DNA of 64,000 nt from an uncultured Pelagimonas sp. (GCF_947498515.1 NZ_CANMKO010000014.1:1-64000), one strand, 5' to 3'. Shown: positions 24,725 through 33,880, counted from the first letter of the stretch. Made by a program: numbers and translations. Notes: generated from the sequence alone by a model not told the origin.

Positions 24725-24892
24725 TCCATCACCCGCCTAAGTTCGCCATCTGAATTCGTCTGTGTTCGCTTAAATCTCACTGCAACTTGTGGGGCCCAAG
24801 CTAGCGTTTGGCGCGATTTTCCAAGATCGAGACATGAGATTGCCGCTTATTTGTGCATGTGCAGCATGAATGTCTTCATTTCTGCGCACATA

Positions 24893-24904
24893 ATTGTACA
24901 CAAT
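24893..24904. promoter_or_regulatory. Candidate GntR operator
   Basis: ATTGT-AC-ACAAT is a 5+5 inverted repeat in the 257-bp gap between the importer operon and the gntR gene, 77 bases before the gntR start. FCD-type GntR proteins bind short dyads of this size (TTGTACAA-like), so this is a plausible site. Confidence 0.5.
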
Positions 24905-24981
24905 CTTGAAAACAAAACTGGCGCGCTTCCATGGTTGCCTATTAACCAAGCCGATTCCATTGTGGTCTCAAAGGACGGGAC

Positions 24982-25668
24982 ATGACCGAAGTGACAACGA
25001 CACCACTCACAACCGAGCAATTGTTCACCCAGTTAGAGCTGGCAATTCACGAACATCGCCTGACCCCTGGTACAAAACTGGGGGAGGACGAAATTGCCGG
25101 CATCTACGGCGTCAGCCGAACAACGGTTCGCTCAGCTTTGCAGGCCCTTTCGCTGCAACGGCTGGTCGAACACAAGCGCAATCGCGGTGCCTATGTCGCG
25201 CAGCCTAGCCTTCGGGAGGCTCGGGAGGTGTTCGAAGCCCGAGCGCTATTGGAACCCCGCACCGCCCGTTCCGCGGCAGAACGGACCACCGCAGAGGACA
25301 TTGCCAAGCTTCAGGTGCATATCGACGCCGAACACGAAGCCATGGCGGCTGGAAACCATGGGCGGGCGCTCTATCTGTCTGGCCAGTTTCATATCGAAAT
25401 AGCTCGGATAGCCGACCAAGCCACAATCGAGGCCTTCATCACGCAGTTGATCTCGCGGTCTTCTCTCATTGTGGCTCTCTATTGGCAGCGCCGAACCGCA
25501 ATGTGTGAAAGTCACGCCCATGATGCTTTGGTGTCTGCTCTTGCGGATCAGGACGGCCCCCGCGCGGATGAGCTGATGCGCAACCATCTGCTTGATCTCG
25601 TCGCCTCTTTGGATCTGCGCAACAAGACTTCCGCGCCCCTTTCCCTCAAGGATGCATTGGCACAATGA
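24982..25668 (+). CDS. GntR-family regulator (FCD subfamily)
   Basis: A 228-residue protein. The winged HTH occupies about residues 10-75 (GTKLGEDEIAGIYGVSRTTVRSALQAL, RGAYVAQP). A helical FCD ligand-binding domain follows, with EARALLEPRTARSAAER, FHIEIARIADQ (conserved His) and ESHAHDALVSAL...MRNHLLDL (further metal-ligand histidines). It is divergent from the ABC-racemase operon and overlaps the next gene by ATGA. It is probably the operon's repressor, relieved by a small acid-like ligand. Confidence 0.93.
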   Translation: MTEVTTTPLTTEQLFTQLELAIHEHRLTPGTKLGEDEIAGIYGVSRTTVRSALQALSLQRLVEHKRNRGAYVAQPSLREAREVFEARALLEPRTARSAAERTTAEDIAKLQVHIDAEHEAMAAGNHGRALYLSGQFHIEIARIADQATIEAFITQLISRSSLIVALYWQRRTAMCESHAHDALVSALADQDGPRADELMRNHLLDLVASLDLRNKTSAPLSLKDALAQ

Positions 25669-26507
25669 CGGATCTGCGTTTTGATACCGCAACCCTGGCG
25701 GAGCTTGAAACAGCGCTCAGCTGGGCCGCGCGAGAGGGCTGGAACCCCGGCCAAGACGATGCCCAGGCTTTTATGGCGGCTGACCCAGATGGCTTCTTTG
25801 TCGCGCGGGTTGCTGGCGAAATCATTGCTGCAATCAGTGTGGTGAACCACAGTGAAACCATGGCTTTCCTCGGTCTGTATCTTTGCAAGCCAGACTTTCG
25901 CGGCCAAGGGGTTGGCTTCGCGCTCTGGCGTCACGCCCTGCGCCACGCCGGAAAGCGCTGTGTCGGTTTGGATGGGGTGGCGGAACAAGAACCCAACTAT
26001 GCTAAATCCGATTTTGTCCGAACCGGCGCGACCACACGCCTGCAGGGCAAAGCACCAAAGGCAACAACAGAGGGGACCCGCGCTTTTGATGCGGCGCGTG
26101 ATTTTGCGGCGGTTGCAACCCTAGACCGGTGCGCAAATGGGTATCACCGATCGAAGTTCCTTGCACAATGGGTGGCCGAGGGGGCAGCGACCCGTAAAAC
26201 CGTTGTCCTTTCGCAAAACGGCAAAGTTTCAGGCTTTGCTACGATCCGCCTGTGCCAACAGGGTGCCAAGGTTGGTCCGATCACCGCCCCAGACATCCCA
26301 ACAGCCCTTGCATTGTTGAGCGCCGCCGCAGCAACCTTTGACGTTACTGATGTGACGCTTGACCTGCCAAGTTCAGCCATTGAATTCCGCGAGGCCCTGG
26401 AAGGGCGAGGTTTTGTAAAAACCTTTGAAACAGCGCGCATGTATTGCGGCACTGCCCCTGAAGCTTCTTCTTTGAACATGGCTATTGCGACGATGGAACT
26501 CGGGTAA
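25665..26507 (+). CDS. GNAT acetyltransferase, two-domain
   Basis: A 280-residue protein. The N-terminal GNAT domain has the acetyl-CoA-binding motif A region LGLYLCKPDFRGQGVGFALW at about residues 70-89 (R/QxxGxG/A form RGQGVG). A second, more divergent acetyltransferase-like half follows (about residues 140-270), as in paired GNAT proteins. It starts inside the gntR stop (ATGA), so the two are co-translated. Acetylation of the transported amine, its product, or an amino acid made by the racemase is the contextual inference; the substrate is unknown. Confidence 0.85.
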   Translation: MTDLRFDTATLAELETALSWAAREGWNPGQDDAQAFMAADPDGFFVARVAGEIIAAISVVNHSETMAFLGLYLCKPDFRGQGVGFALWRHALRHAGKRCVGLDGVAEQEPNYAKSDFVRTGATTRLQGKAPKATTEGTRAFDAARDFAAVATLDRCANGYHRSKFLAQWVAEGAATRKTVVLSQNGKVSGFATIRLCQQGAKVGPITAPDIPTALALLSAAAATFDVTDVTLDLPSSAIEFREALEGRGFVKTFETARMYCGTAPEASSLNMAIATMELG

Positions 26508-26965
26508 CATTCAAATGGGAGCGCGTCGGAGAGTTGCAGTCGACTTCACAGTAACACAGGTCTGAGAATAGAGATGAGACCACCAATAGGGTACCCTCTT
26601 GATGCGATTTAACTCGGAACGCTCTCATGCATTCGGCGAGATTGAACCCGAAAGACAATGGTTTGTGAACGTCCGCTATGAGACGCCTGAGATTTGACAT
26701 TCCCAGAAACCTCAAAGGGCAGGGTTAGGTCGTTCGTGGACACAATGACCGGACGTTGCAAAACTCACTATGGAAGCGGAGTTTGCAAAGTCAGGGCCTC
26801 ACCCGCCATTTCAGCATAAACACGCTGCAACGCCGCAAGAAGACCGGTCATTGGCGTCTCTTGCAGCAAAGATTTGGGCAAGATGACGGCCATACGGGAC
26901 AAACAAACCGTCGTCCGTTTCATCATGCAACTTTGGATTGGGAAGCAAATTGAGCTAATGCTCTG
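26508..26965. other. Intergenic DNA with a dispersed repeat
   Basis: No supported gene. It holds one copy of the 107-bp dispersed repeat (26794-26900). The remaining sequence has no convincing coding signal. Confidence 0.5.
26794..26900 (+). repeat. Dispersed 107-bp repeat, copy 1
   Basis: Matches 53950-54056 over its whole length with scattered substitutions; shared blocks include CCATTTCAGCATAAACACGC, CCGCAAGAAGAC, GGTCATTGG and TGACGGCCAT. Copy 2 lies just beyond a broken IS, so the repeat may be the non-coding end of an IS or a small non-autonomous element. No ORF is conserved between copies. Confidence 0.75.
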
Positions 26966-27547
26966 CTAACAGGCCCCGGGATCAGTGTATGAATACCCAA
27001 CCTTCAGCATCACAGCCTCGGAATAACCCTTGGCAATACCCAGACTGGCAAGCACCTCAACGGTGTAATCATTGACGCAAGCAGTTGCCTTTTGAGTCTT
27101 TGTTACGTGAGTTTTTCTTCCGGCATGCAAACTGACACCGCTGACTTCGGTTCCGATCAAATTGGCTACTGCAGTACCAACCTCGCCCACAGCACTTAAT
27201 CGACTACCAGTCATTTTCTCAAATCGAATAGTGCAGTTATAAAGCTGTTCTTTAGGTGGTTCCTTGAATGACGTTGGTCCAAAAAACACTCTAAAGCGCT
27301 TATCTGACGACAGGCGTCTTTCATTGGAGCCAACAATTTCACTGAGCTGCCAGTCACCAAAAGCGGATGAATCACCCTCTTTGATTGCATTTAAGCACAG
27401 TCCCGTGAGCATTCGTACGTCATAGCTAAGATCGGGCTCCTCCGCCCAAACAGGACTTGAAAAAATCCAAACCCACAGAACCATCGGAAACGTGACAATT
27501 GTTTTCAACCGAACTCGTTTGGTTCGAAAGCGTCTCTTCAAAATCAT
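26966..27547 (-). CDS. Exported protein of unknown function
   Basis: A 193-residue protein with a basic N-terminus and hydrophobic signal (KTIVTFPMVLWVWIFSSPVWAEE). The mature part has five cysteines spread through it (GLCLNA, YNCTIRF, TACVNDY, final PGAC), suggesting periplasmic disulphides, and beta-rich sequence. The ATG at 27547 is chosen because it follows CAGGAAG and opens the signal peptide; the frame is open to 27805 without support. No family is recognised. It stands alone, with non-coding DNA on both sides. Confidence 0.65.
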   Translation of the reverse strand: MILKRRFRTKRVRLKTIVTFPMVLWVWIFSSPVWAEEPDLSYDVRMLTGLCLNAIKEGDSSAFGDWQLSEIVGSNERRLSSDKRFRVFFGPTSFKEPPKEQLYNCTIRFEKMTGSRLSAVGEVGTAVANLIGTEVSGVSLHAGRKTHVTKTQKATACVNDYTVEVLASLGIAKGYSEAVMLKVGYSYTDPGAC

Positions 27548-27995
27548 CAAACACTTCCTGTAGTTGTTTCTTAGTGTTTGCCCGCCAGGCTTCAGACTTA
27601 CACGTCGCACTTCGCCTGGAGCGGGCTCTTGGCGCAGCTCTTTTTGGTGATAGCACGTATTTGCCCCAAGTCGGAACCGGGCATTCATCAACGTGCGGCA
27701 AAGGCCAACTTGGCTCAGAGAAGCCTTGCGGCGGTGCGGCAACGCGTGTGGGGTGAAATCACAAGCGTTGGCAGGGTGTCGGATGACCGGCATCAGCCCT
27801 TCCAAGTCATTCGTGTAGAGCGCAGCATTGACCTTGCTTTGATATCAAAGGGCGAATTGCCGACATTAGCTACAATTTGCGCCAAAGTCTGCTTTTCTTC
27901 GATCCAACCATTTTACGCTGATCTGAGCGTTTTTGCAGCAATCGGAGTGCATTGACGTCAGTTCAGAGGGACAGTGATGAGGCTCTTCTAGGTGT
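27548..27995. other. Intergenic stretch, no supported gene
   Basis: ORFs on the + strand here lack start signals and family character. It may contain the promoter of the - strand exported protein at 26966-27547. Nothing else is recognised. Confidence 0.45.
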
Positions 27996-28033
27996 ATTTC
28001 TGCTTTGCCTCTGATTGATGGCAAAGCAGAAAT
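27996..28033 (-). terminator. Long perfect hairpin beyond the EthD gene
   Basis: A perfect 14-bp inverted repeat, ATTTCTGCTTTGCC (27996-28009) and GGCAAAGCAGAAAT (28020-28033), with a 10-base loop. It lies 19 bases after the stop of the EthD-like gene, as expected for a terminator, although it lacks a strong T-run. Confidence 0.65.
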
Positions 28034-28052
28034 GGCCAACGCCTTTTAGCGC

Positions 28053-28361
28053 TTAGCTAATGATTTCACCAATCAACATCTGCGGTGCGACGTTTGTGAA
28101 GTTTGGGATGTCTGCAAGCACAGGGCCTGCAACTTCAAGTGCGGCCTGCAGGTTTTCCATAGCTGCGAAGACCATGGTCGCAACGACATAGAAACCAGCC
28201 GGGACATCAGGGCCGCCTGCAATGCCTTTTGAAATGCTCGTGCTTTGGATGTGTGCCCCCATATGTTCGCCAACAAGCGGGATATGGGTGGCTGTGTAAT
28301 AGTCGTGATCAAAAGTTGCATCGGTGCTGACGGGATAGAGAACTTGCAATGAAACGGACAT
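28053..28361 (-). CDS. EthD-family protein
   Basis: A 102-residue single-domain protein of the dimeric alpha/beta-barrel fold. It shows the EthD pattern: an N-terminal strand (SLQVLYPVS), the DHDYYTATHIPLV segment with its histidines, an AGFYVVATMVF strand and a final PNFTNVAPQMLIGEI. EthD-like proteins accompany degradation or detoxification pathways and their reaction is usually unknown. It is downstream of an SRPBCC protein gene and a regulator gene on the same strand and may share their transcript (96-base gap). Confidence 0.85.
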   Translation of the reverse strand: MSVSLQVLYPVSTDATFDHDYYTATHIPLVGEHMGAHIQSTSISKGIAGGPDVPAGFYVVATMVFAAMENLQAALEVAGPVLADIPNFTNVAPQMLIGEIIS

Positions 28362-28457
28362 AGAATTTCCTTTACGCAGTAGCAGAGAACGGCGTTTGTA
28401 GATGTGAGGGGAAGTATTGGTTCGGTATCATATCGTGGGCCCGAACCAACTCAGGTC

Positions 28458-28922
28458 TTAGTTGTCAAACTGTGCAGCTAAGGCCCCCAAGCCGCCGTCA
28501 TAGAGGCCTTGGATCGCGCCCTCCATGTCAGGAACGTCGGATTTGAAGGTTCCTTCCCACGTTACAGTTGTGGGGTTTCCCGCAGAGACAGACAGCGTTG
28601 AAACGTAATTTGTGATCGGCAAAGGCGCTTCGATGATCTTGTAGGTGTAAGACATGTCGGCTTGCGAAGACACCAGTTGCTCCAAAACAGGTGCCCCGTC
28701 GCCCAGCGTCAGCTGGCGGTGGACTGCCCCGTCACGCGCCTCAAGAGAGCAGCTTACAATACCCGGATGCCAATCATCGATGTCGCAAAAATCACCAATA
28801 GTGTTCCACACTACGGCAGAGTCTGCGGCAACAGTTACAGAGCTTTTGATAACATAGTCATCTGCGAAAGCGGCGGCCGAGGATGCGATAAGAAGCGCAG
28901 CTGCGAGGCTGAGTTTGGTCAT
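28458..28922 (-). CDS. Exported SRPBCC-family protein
   Basis: A 154-residue protein: signal peptide (about residues 1-20, LSLAAALLIASSAAAFA) and an SRPBCC/polyketide-cyclase-like helix-grip domain (KSSVTVAADSAVVWNTIGDFCDIDDWHPGI, then YTYKIIEAPLPITNYVSTLSV, VTWEGTF). Such domains bind hydrophobic ligands in a deep cavity. The start at 28922 begins the signal peptide; the frame extends to 28976 without better evidence. Located between the EthD gene and the HD-GYP/LuxR regulator. A periplasmic ligand-binding or scavenging role is inferred. Confidence 0.85.
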   Translation of the reverse strand: MTKLSLAAALLIASSAAAFADDYVIKSSVTVAADSAVVWNTIGDFCDIDDWHPGIVSCSLEARDGAVHRQLTLGDGAPVLEQLVSSQADMSYTYKIIEAPLPITNYVSTLSVSAGNPTTVTWEGTFKSDVPDMEGAIQGLYDGGLGALAAQFDN

Positions 28923-29070
28923 GTCTGAAGTGTCCCTTTGGGTGCTGTCGGTTGATCCGATTGCTTGTGTAACCACCTAGCCATACCAACGACTGTGCCG
29001 CCATAGGGAGGTGTCCCTATAAAGGCGAGAAAGCCAGAGCATTGACCGAAAAACGAGCCGCGCATTGCCG

Positions 29071-30642
29071 TTAGCGATTGAGCCACTTGCGCTTGATGAC
29101 GTCCCAGGCTAGCTCTTTTTCATCACTTCCCAAACCATGCTCGATCGCCAGTATCGCAATTGCGGCACGGCCCCGGACACCTGTTTTCGTGTAAATCGAT
29201 TGCACATGGTGGTCCGTGGTTTTGGCCGAAATACCCAGACGCGCGGCAATTTGGGGTGTTGTCTCTGAGCGCGCCAAGCAGGCAATCACCTGTGCCTCTC
29301 GACGAGACAAGCCAAAAGGCAAAGCCTTGCGCGCAGTCTTGGCTGGTGATCCGGCGGCTTGCAAAACAGCGGCCACTGCGTTCGGCATCAAAGCACCGGA
29401 TTTGCTTTGTTCCGTCAGGTGGTCAGTCGCCTCTTTGGCACTCATCGCAGGGTGCCCAGGGCGGTCAAACACCAATTCGTCATACAGATTGGCCGCGGCC
29501 AGAACATTTTCACGCATTCCTTTTTGTTCCATGTGGCGATGGTACCCAGAACCGTCAAAACGCTCTTCAGCAGAGCTTGGCAACATGCCAAAGGTGCGAA
29601 AGGGATCGCCATGGGACAAGATATATTCGGTCTGAAACGAGTGGCTTTCAAACTCAAGCCGTTCTGCATGCGACAGATCTGCGGCTTTGTTCAGCAACCG
29701 ATTGTCGATCGCACATTTTCCAATGTCATGCAGCAAAGCAGAGTGGCGCAACTCCATCAATGGCTGTTCAGCAATGCCCACGATTTGACCGGCGCGCCCA
29801 GACAAGGCCGACACGCGGCGGCTATGCCCGCCCATCCATTCTGATTTTTGGTCCACAAGATCAGCCCCGATCAAAGACAGGGCCTCGCAATGTTCAATGC
29901 CAAAAAAAATAGGGCTTCCCGGTTCCGCGGCCACAAACACATCAAACTCAGAGCCGTCCTCCAAGGGTGCAAAAATCACATCCCAGTTTGCCAAAAGATG
30001 CGCACACATTTGCGGATCCAAATCGCGCCCCGCCCGGTTAGCAATTTCGTCTTTTGCGGCTTGCACGCCTCTGAGCCGACAATACAGGGCCGCGACATGA
30101 CCGATGCTAACGGCTCGAACCGGGGCAGGAATATCTTCGGTGCCGACCTTGCCAAGCCCGCCGTCCCAGCGCGCGTACAAATACGGCATGCATTGTAGCA
30201 CATTGGCTGGCACAGGCAGTCGGGCCGCAAAGGTTCTGGATTGTTCACAGTGGATTTCGACAATGCCTTTGATGGCATCGTGATGCTCTAGGATGGTGCC
30301 AAAAGCTGCGTCACGCGCATCAGGGGCGGCATCCAATGCAACGCCGGCTTTTAGAGCAGCCTCCAATGCCGACAGATCAAGCCAATCACACAGCAAAAAC
30401 GCAAGACTGAACCTGCGGTCATCCCCCAAAGCCATGCTACCCGCTTCGGGTCCACTTGAGGTGCACCCCAAAAATCGAAACAAAGATGTATAGTATGTTG
30501 CCTTGCAGGTCTTTTCGTCGAGCCCATATGACCGCGCCAACCCCGTGGCGATCACCGAGCCCGTCAGGCACGCGCCCCTTGGGCGCCCCGTCGCGCAGTC
30601 GCCCGCAATTGCCAATGTCCCGATCGCTTCTGATAAACGCAT
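29071..30642 (-). CDS. HD-GYP-like phosphohydrolase fused to a LuxR-type HTH
   Basis: A 523-residue cytoplasmic protein. The N-terminal third resembles a degenerate HD-type domain (GRPRGACLTGSVIATGLARSYGL). The central HD domain has SALLHDIGKC (H305, D306), a downstream EFESHSFQTEYIL histidine and AEERFDGSGYHR, a variant of the HD-GYP motif in which the GYP proline is histidine. The C-terminus is a LuxR/GerE HTH (about residues 440-500: LSRREAQVIACLARSETTPQIAARLGISAKTTDHHV). It may couple cyclic-dinucleotide or other phosphohydrolase sensing to transcription. It lies upstream of the SRPBCC and EthD genes on the same strand and could control them. The altered GYP motif makes cyclic-di-GMP cleavage uncertain. 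Confidence 0.88.
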   Translation of the reverse strand: MRLSEAIGTLAIAGDCATGRPRGACLTGSVIATGLARSYGLDEKTCKATYYTSLFRFLGCTSSGPEAGSMALGDDRRFSLAFLLCDWLDLSALEAALKAGVALDAAPDARDAAFGTILEHHDAIKGIVEIHCEQSRTFAARLPVPANVLQCMPYLYARWDGGLGKVGTEDIPAPVRAVSIGHVAALYCRLRGVQAAKDEIANRAGRDLDPQMCAHLLANWDVIFAPLEDGSEFDVFVAAEPGSPIFFGIEHCEALSLIGADLVDQKSEWMGGHSRRVSALSGRAGQIVGIAEQPLMELRHSALLHDIGKCAIDNRLLNKAADLSHAERLEFESHSFQTEYILSHGDPFRTFGMLPSSAEERFDGSGYHRHMEQKGMRENVLAAANLYDELVFDRPGHPAMSAKEATDHLTEQSKSGALMPNAVAAVLQAAGSPAKTARKALPFGLSRREAQVIACLARSETTPQIAARLGISAKTTDHHVQSIYTKTGVRGRAAIAILAIEHGLGSDEKELAWDVIKRKWLNR

Positions 30643-31616
30643 ATGTATTCCCGTTTTAGTCCAATGGATGCAAAACTGGGAGCCATTCCAAATGATGCGT
30701 CTTAAACAAGACAGTTTTTGCTCTGTGCTATTTTAAGGCTAGGCCCATCAATGAGGAGCATTGCAACTTTAATCTCCCCTTTCGGAACCTTTGTGGCAGA
30801 TTGCGGTATTTTTGACCTCAACGAGACCGCCGCGCATTTTTGACAACGTCCGCTTTGGAAGGGACACACGGCGAACGGCGGCTGTGGGCCGACACCGGAA
30901 CTTCAGGCAAACAGAACCTCAAGTAGTTTCGATGCTGACCTGCTGCTGCGGTACCGCAAGTCGGGTTTGAGCCCAATTTGCAAAATGCTGCGCAGCGCGT
31001 GAGCGGCGGTTGTGCGTAATAGCGACCTTTGCAAAGTCCTGCAGGCCACCTTGATGGGGCGAACGGCCCAAGGACAAAGCCGCTTTCGCGGCAATGGCGC
31101 TTGGTCTGATCGGATCAGCATATGCTTGGTGTACTACAAGGCCGAGTGCCCATACTCGATCCACGGCATTTTGCCCCCTGATGAGGCCTATGCCTTCAAA
31201 ACAGAACCAATGAGATTAGCAGCCTCAATGAAAACCTGATCCATCTTTACAAGACTGAAAACTGGTCGAAAATCTAGGACCACCTCTTAGACAAACGAAA
31301 TTGGGCCTCCCAAAGGCGGCCCTGAGATCCGGTGTCCACTTAGAGTATCTCGCTCGCGGGTTGACCTTTATAAAGGCGGGGAAGCGCTGTCTCAATCGGT
31401 CCGTGGCATCATTCCGCAATCTATCGTTGCTGTTTTTCTAGTGCCAGGTGAACTGACGCGGTGGATGCCTCCACCCGACGGCATCGAATGTGCCAAAGTG
31501 ATTTTATTTGAACCAAAAAGAGGGAGGCATCCATGTAAGTGGAATCGGCACAAGAACATTGATCTTCCCCTCCAGAACCATGGAACGGCTTGCATCTTTG
31601 CGCATCATTCCAATTC
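30643..31616. other. Long non-coding stretch
   Basis: Nearly 1 kb with no supported gene. Short ORFs on both strands lack start signals and family character. It contains an 11-bp perfect inverted repeat (TGGATGCCTCC at 31462-31472, GGAGGCATCCA at 31523-31533) and reads as decayed accessory DNA. Confidence 0.5.
31462..31533. repeat. 11-bp perfect inverted repeat around a 50-base centre
   Basis: TGGATGCCTCC at 31462-31472 and GGAGGCATCCA at 31523-31533 are exact inverse copies. The spacing is long for a terminator. It could be a small RNA stem, a recombination site or a relic of a tiny mobile element. Confidence 0.45.
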
Positions 31617-32159
31617 CTAAATAAATCTTTCAAATCCCTCCAGCGGTTCATTTTGCCCTGGATAACCAACGGAGGTATTTCGCAATTCTGTATCACCAAC
31701 ATTGATTGTTGTGGGATGTTGCATGTGTCCAAATAGCCAACGTCGAGGTTTGAATGTCATGATGATTTCCTCCAAATCTGAGGCATAACATGGGCCGTAT
31801 GCAGGCTCTGCGCTTTAGGCCCTTTGATGCGGCGCGTTATGGGAGATCAGGGTTGTTTCGCCGTCAAACGGTTCCGAAAGGCGCTCTAAAAGCCAACTTC
31901 GATGCTCAACATGAATGGCTGCCGTTTGCGCGGGCGTTAGGCGGTGAAAAATGTTCCGCGCCACTTTGATGTAGTGATAGACGCTCATCACGCAGCTGGC
32001 CGTCCGCATATTCACCGCGCGATCACCATATACTTCAAAATCCGTCCAGAGCGTCGCACACAGAATGCGACATTTTCCTGAGATCAATTCGCTCTTCTGT
32101 AAGAAGGAAACCCCATGTTTTCGGCGATTTCCGCAAGCCATGGAATGCATCGGTTCCAT
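31617..32159 (-). pseudogene. Decayed metallophosphoesterase (calcineurin-like)
   Basis: The - strand frame from 32159 carries ILCATLWTDFEVYGD, FHRLTPAQTAAIHVEHRSWL, and SEPFDGETTLISHNAPHQRA, the pattern of small calcineurin-like phosphoesterases (histidine-bearing SHNAPH strand). A TAA at 31815-31817 interrupts it. The same frame then resumes as YASDLEEIIMTFKPRRWLFGHMQH, with the expected GHxH-type motif changed to GHMQH, and VGDTELRNTSVGYPGQN, ending at a TAG at 31617-31619. The N-terminal metal-binding half (DxH, GDxxD, GNHE) is not recognisable upstream. It is dead both by truncation and by the internal stop. It is not the same protein as the intact nuclease at 32702. Confidence 0.75.
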
Positions 32160-32701
32160 TGTTTCTGGGCTTTATTTGGGAGATCACCTGCAACAATTCA
32201 GTGCGTGATTGCGTCAAACGCTGCATCAGGCACCCGAGAAAATGGATTCAGTCCTCGGTTCAGGTGCATTTCCAAATGGAGATCGGCGAGGAGGATGCAT
32301 TTCATCTGCTTGCACCAGTCATTGGGTGATTTCTTGCCTGATCCGGGGTATTGCATCCAAGACGGCTGAAGAGAATTATTTTGTATTCAAGCGAGGTCAT
32401 CAGATGTCCTAAACACAATTTCCCTATCACCGTGAGCCAGTGCTGCAAAGAAGATCAATAAGAAGAATTACGCCCGACATTGAATTCTGAGGGTGTCGAA
32501 ATTTCCGACACGTTTGTCGCAAGTCGGACTGTTGTTTGATCGCTACACAGACTGCGGGAGCCTTCAAAGCTAGCAAGCGGCATCAGTCTATAATTTCCCC
32601 GAAGAAGACGATGTGCGAAGCGAACGTGCCTTGTAAGTACTCATTGCTAGATAACGGCGAAGCATTCACAATTAGTGGTGCATAATTGGGAAAATCACAA
32701 A
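32160..32701. other. Non-coding stretch upstream of the nuclease-ATPase pair
   Basis: Contains the unreadable upstream part of the decayed phosphoesterase and, toward 32500-32700, AT-richer DNA likely to hold the promoter of the two-gene SbcCD-like unit. No gene is supported. Confidence 0.45.
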
Positions 32702-33880
32702 ATGCGGTTCATCGTTTCAGCTGATACACATCTGGGCTCCCCGATCCGTTCGGTTGCACTACGTAACCCAGAATTGGGAGAACGGTTGAAGCAAGCCAGC
32801 TTTGACACGTTTCGGCGTATCGTGGATATGGCGATTTTAGAGGCCGCAGACGCTTTAGTCTTGGCTGGCGATATCTTTGACAGCGATTTTCCCGATCTAA
32901 AATCAAGGGCGTTCTTGATTACCCAGTTAACGCGTGCTGGCACCGCTGGCATTCCCACGATTCTTATTCGCGGCAACCATGACGCACTGTTGGATCACAC
33001 GGCTCACGGAAGCCTTGGCCCCGATATTCACTTGCTGCACAAGGGAAACCCAACTGTCGAAATCGGGAACGTCATGTTCCACGGGCTATCATTCGACAAA
33101 AGCCATTTGGCAAAGAGCCTTTTACCAGATTACCCGGAGCCTGTCATAGGGCGGACAAATGTCGGTTTAATGCATACATCATTGGGAGGCTCACCGGGTC
33201 ACGATCCTTACGCGCCGTGCTCTGAACAAGACCTTTTGGCGTATGGCTACGATCTTTGGTGCCTTGGGCATATCCACATGCCTTTTGAACGCAGGTCGGG
33301 TTCCACGCTGGCCGTCATGCCCGGCATCCCTCAGCCTCGCCATTACGGAGAACGTTCCGGTGGTAGTGTAGCAGCGGTGACTGTTGGCGATGGTATTCCA
33401 CAATTGGAGCGCCGAGACGTAGGGCATCTTAGATTTATGGAAGCCAAACTGGATCTCACAGAACTTGGCGACCAGTCAGAAGTCTTGTGCAAAATTGATG
33501 CGGCATTGAAGGCCGCCCAAGATCCATTGCGCATCACGGCTGTCCGACTGCAGGTAACAACTGCACGCCATACGGATGATGATTTGCAGGCTCTGGCGAC
33601 CGAGTTATTGGAGAGCATAGACGATGTCTTCCTCGACAAAGTTAAGGTATTGCCTCCCAAAAATCTAACCGATGACAAGGTAAATGACTTAGCAAGGCTC
33701 ATGCGTGCCGAGGTGCAAGAGGACGGGTTCCGCCAAGCTTGCGCTGAGATGCTTGATGATATGCGCAACGCTCTACCTCCAAATATTCGGGATGCATTGC
33801 CTGAAGATGAGATCACTGAACTGCTCGAAGAGGCGATAGACGAAGTGTCTTTATCCTTGCATGGAGTAGACACGCAATGA
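32702..33880 (+). CDS. SbcD/YhaO-like DNA-repair nuclease subunit
   Basis: A 392-residue calcineurin-like phosphoesterase with all metal-site motifs: SADTHLG (DxH, residues 7-9), LAGDIFD (GDxxD), RGNHD and LGHIHMP (GHxH). These are the Mre11/SbcD/YhaO hallmarks, although the C-terminal region after about residue 250 is specific and acidic (EDEITELLEEAID). The ATG at 32702 starts directly at MRFIVSAD; the in-frame start at 32675 has no better signal. Its stop overlaps the start of an SbcC/YhaN-like ATPase gene (ATGA), so a nuclease-ATPase complex acting on DNA ends is expected. Confidence 0.9.
   Translation: MRFIVSADTHLGSPIRSVALRNPELGERLKQASFDTFRRIVDMAILEAADALVLAGDIFDSDFPDLKSRAFLITQLTRAGTAGIPTILIRGNHDALLDHTAHGSLGPDIHLLHKGNPTVEIGNVMFHGLSFDKSHLAKSLLPDYPEPVIGRTNVGLMHTSLGGSPGHDPYAPCSEQDLLAYGYDLWCLGHIHMPFERRSGSTLAVMPGIPQPRHYGERSGGSVAAVTVGDGIPQLERRDVGHLRFMEAKLDLTELGDQSEVLCKIDAALKAAQDPLRITAVRLQVTTARHTDDDLQALATELLESIDDVFLDKVKVLPPKNLTDDKVNDLARLMRAEVQEDGFRQACAEMLDDMRNALPPNIRDALPEDEITELLEEAIDEVSLSLHGVDTQ

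Noticed and set aside
27578-27955. 125-residue + strand ORF upstream of the EthD region
   Set aside because: No start signal or family features; it ends just before the hairpin but lies on the wrong strand for the neighbouring genes.
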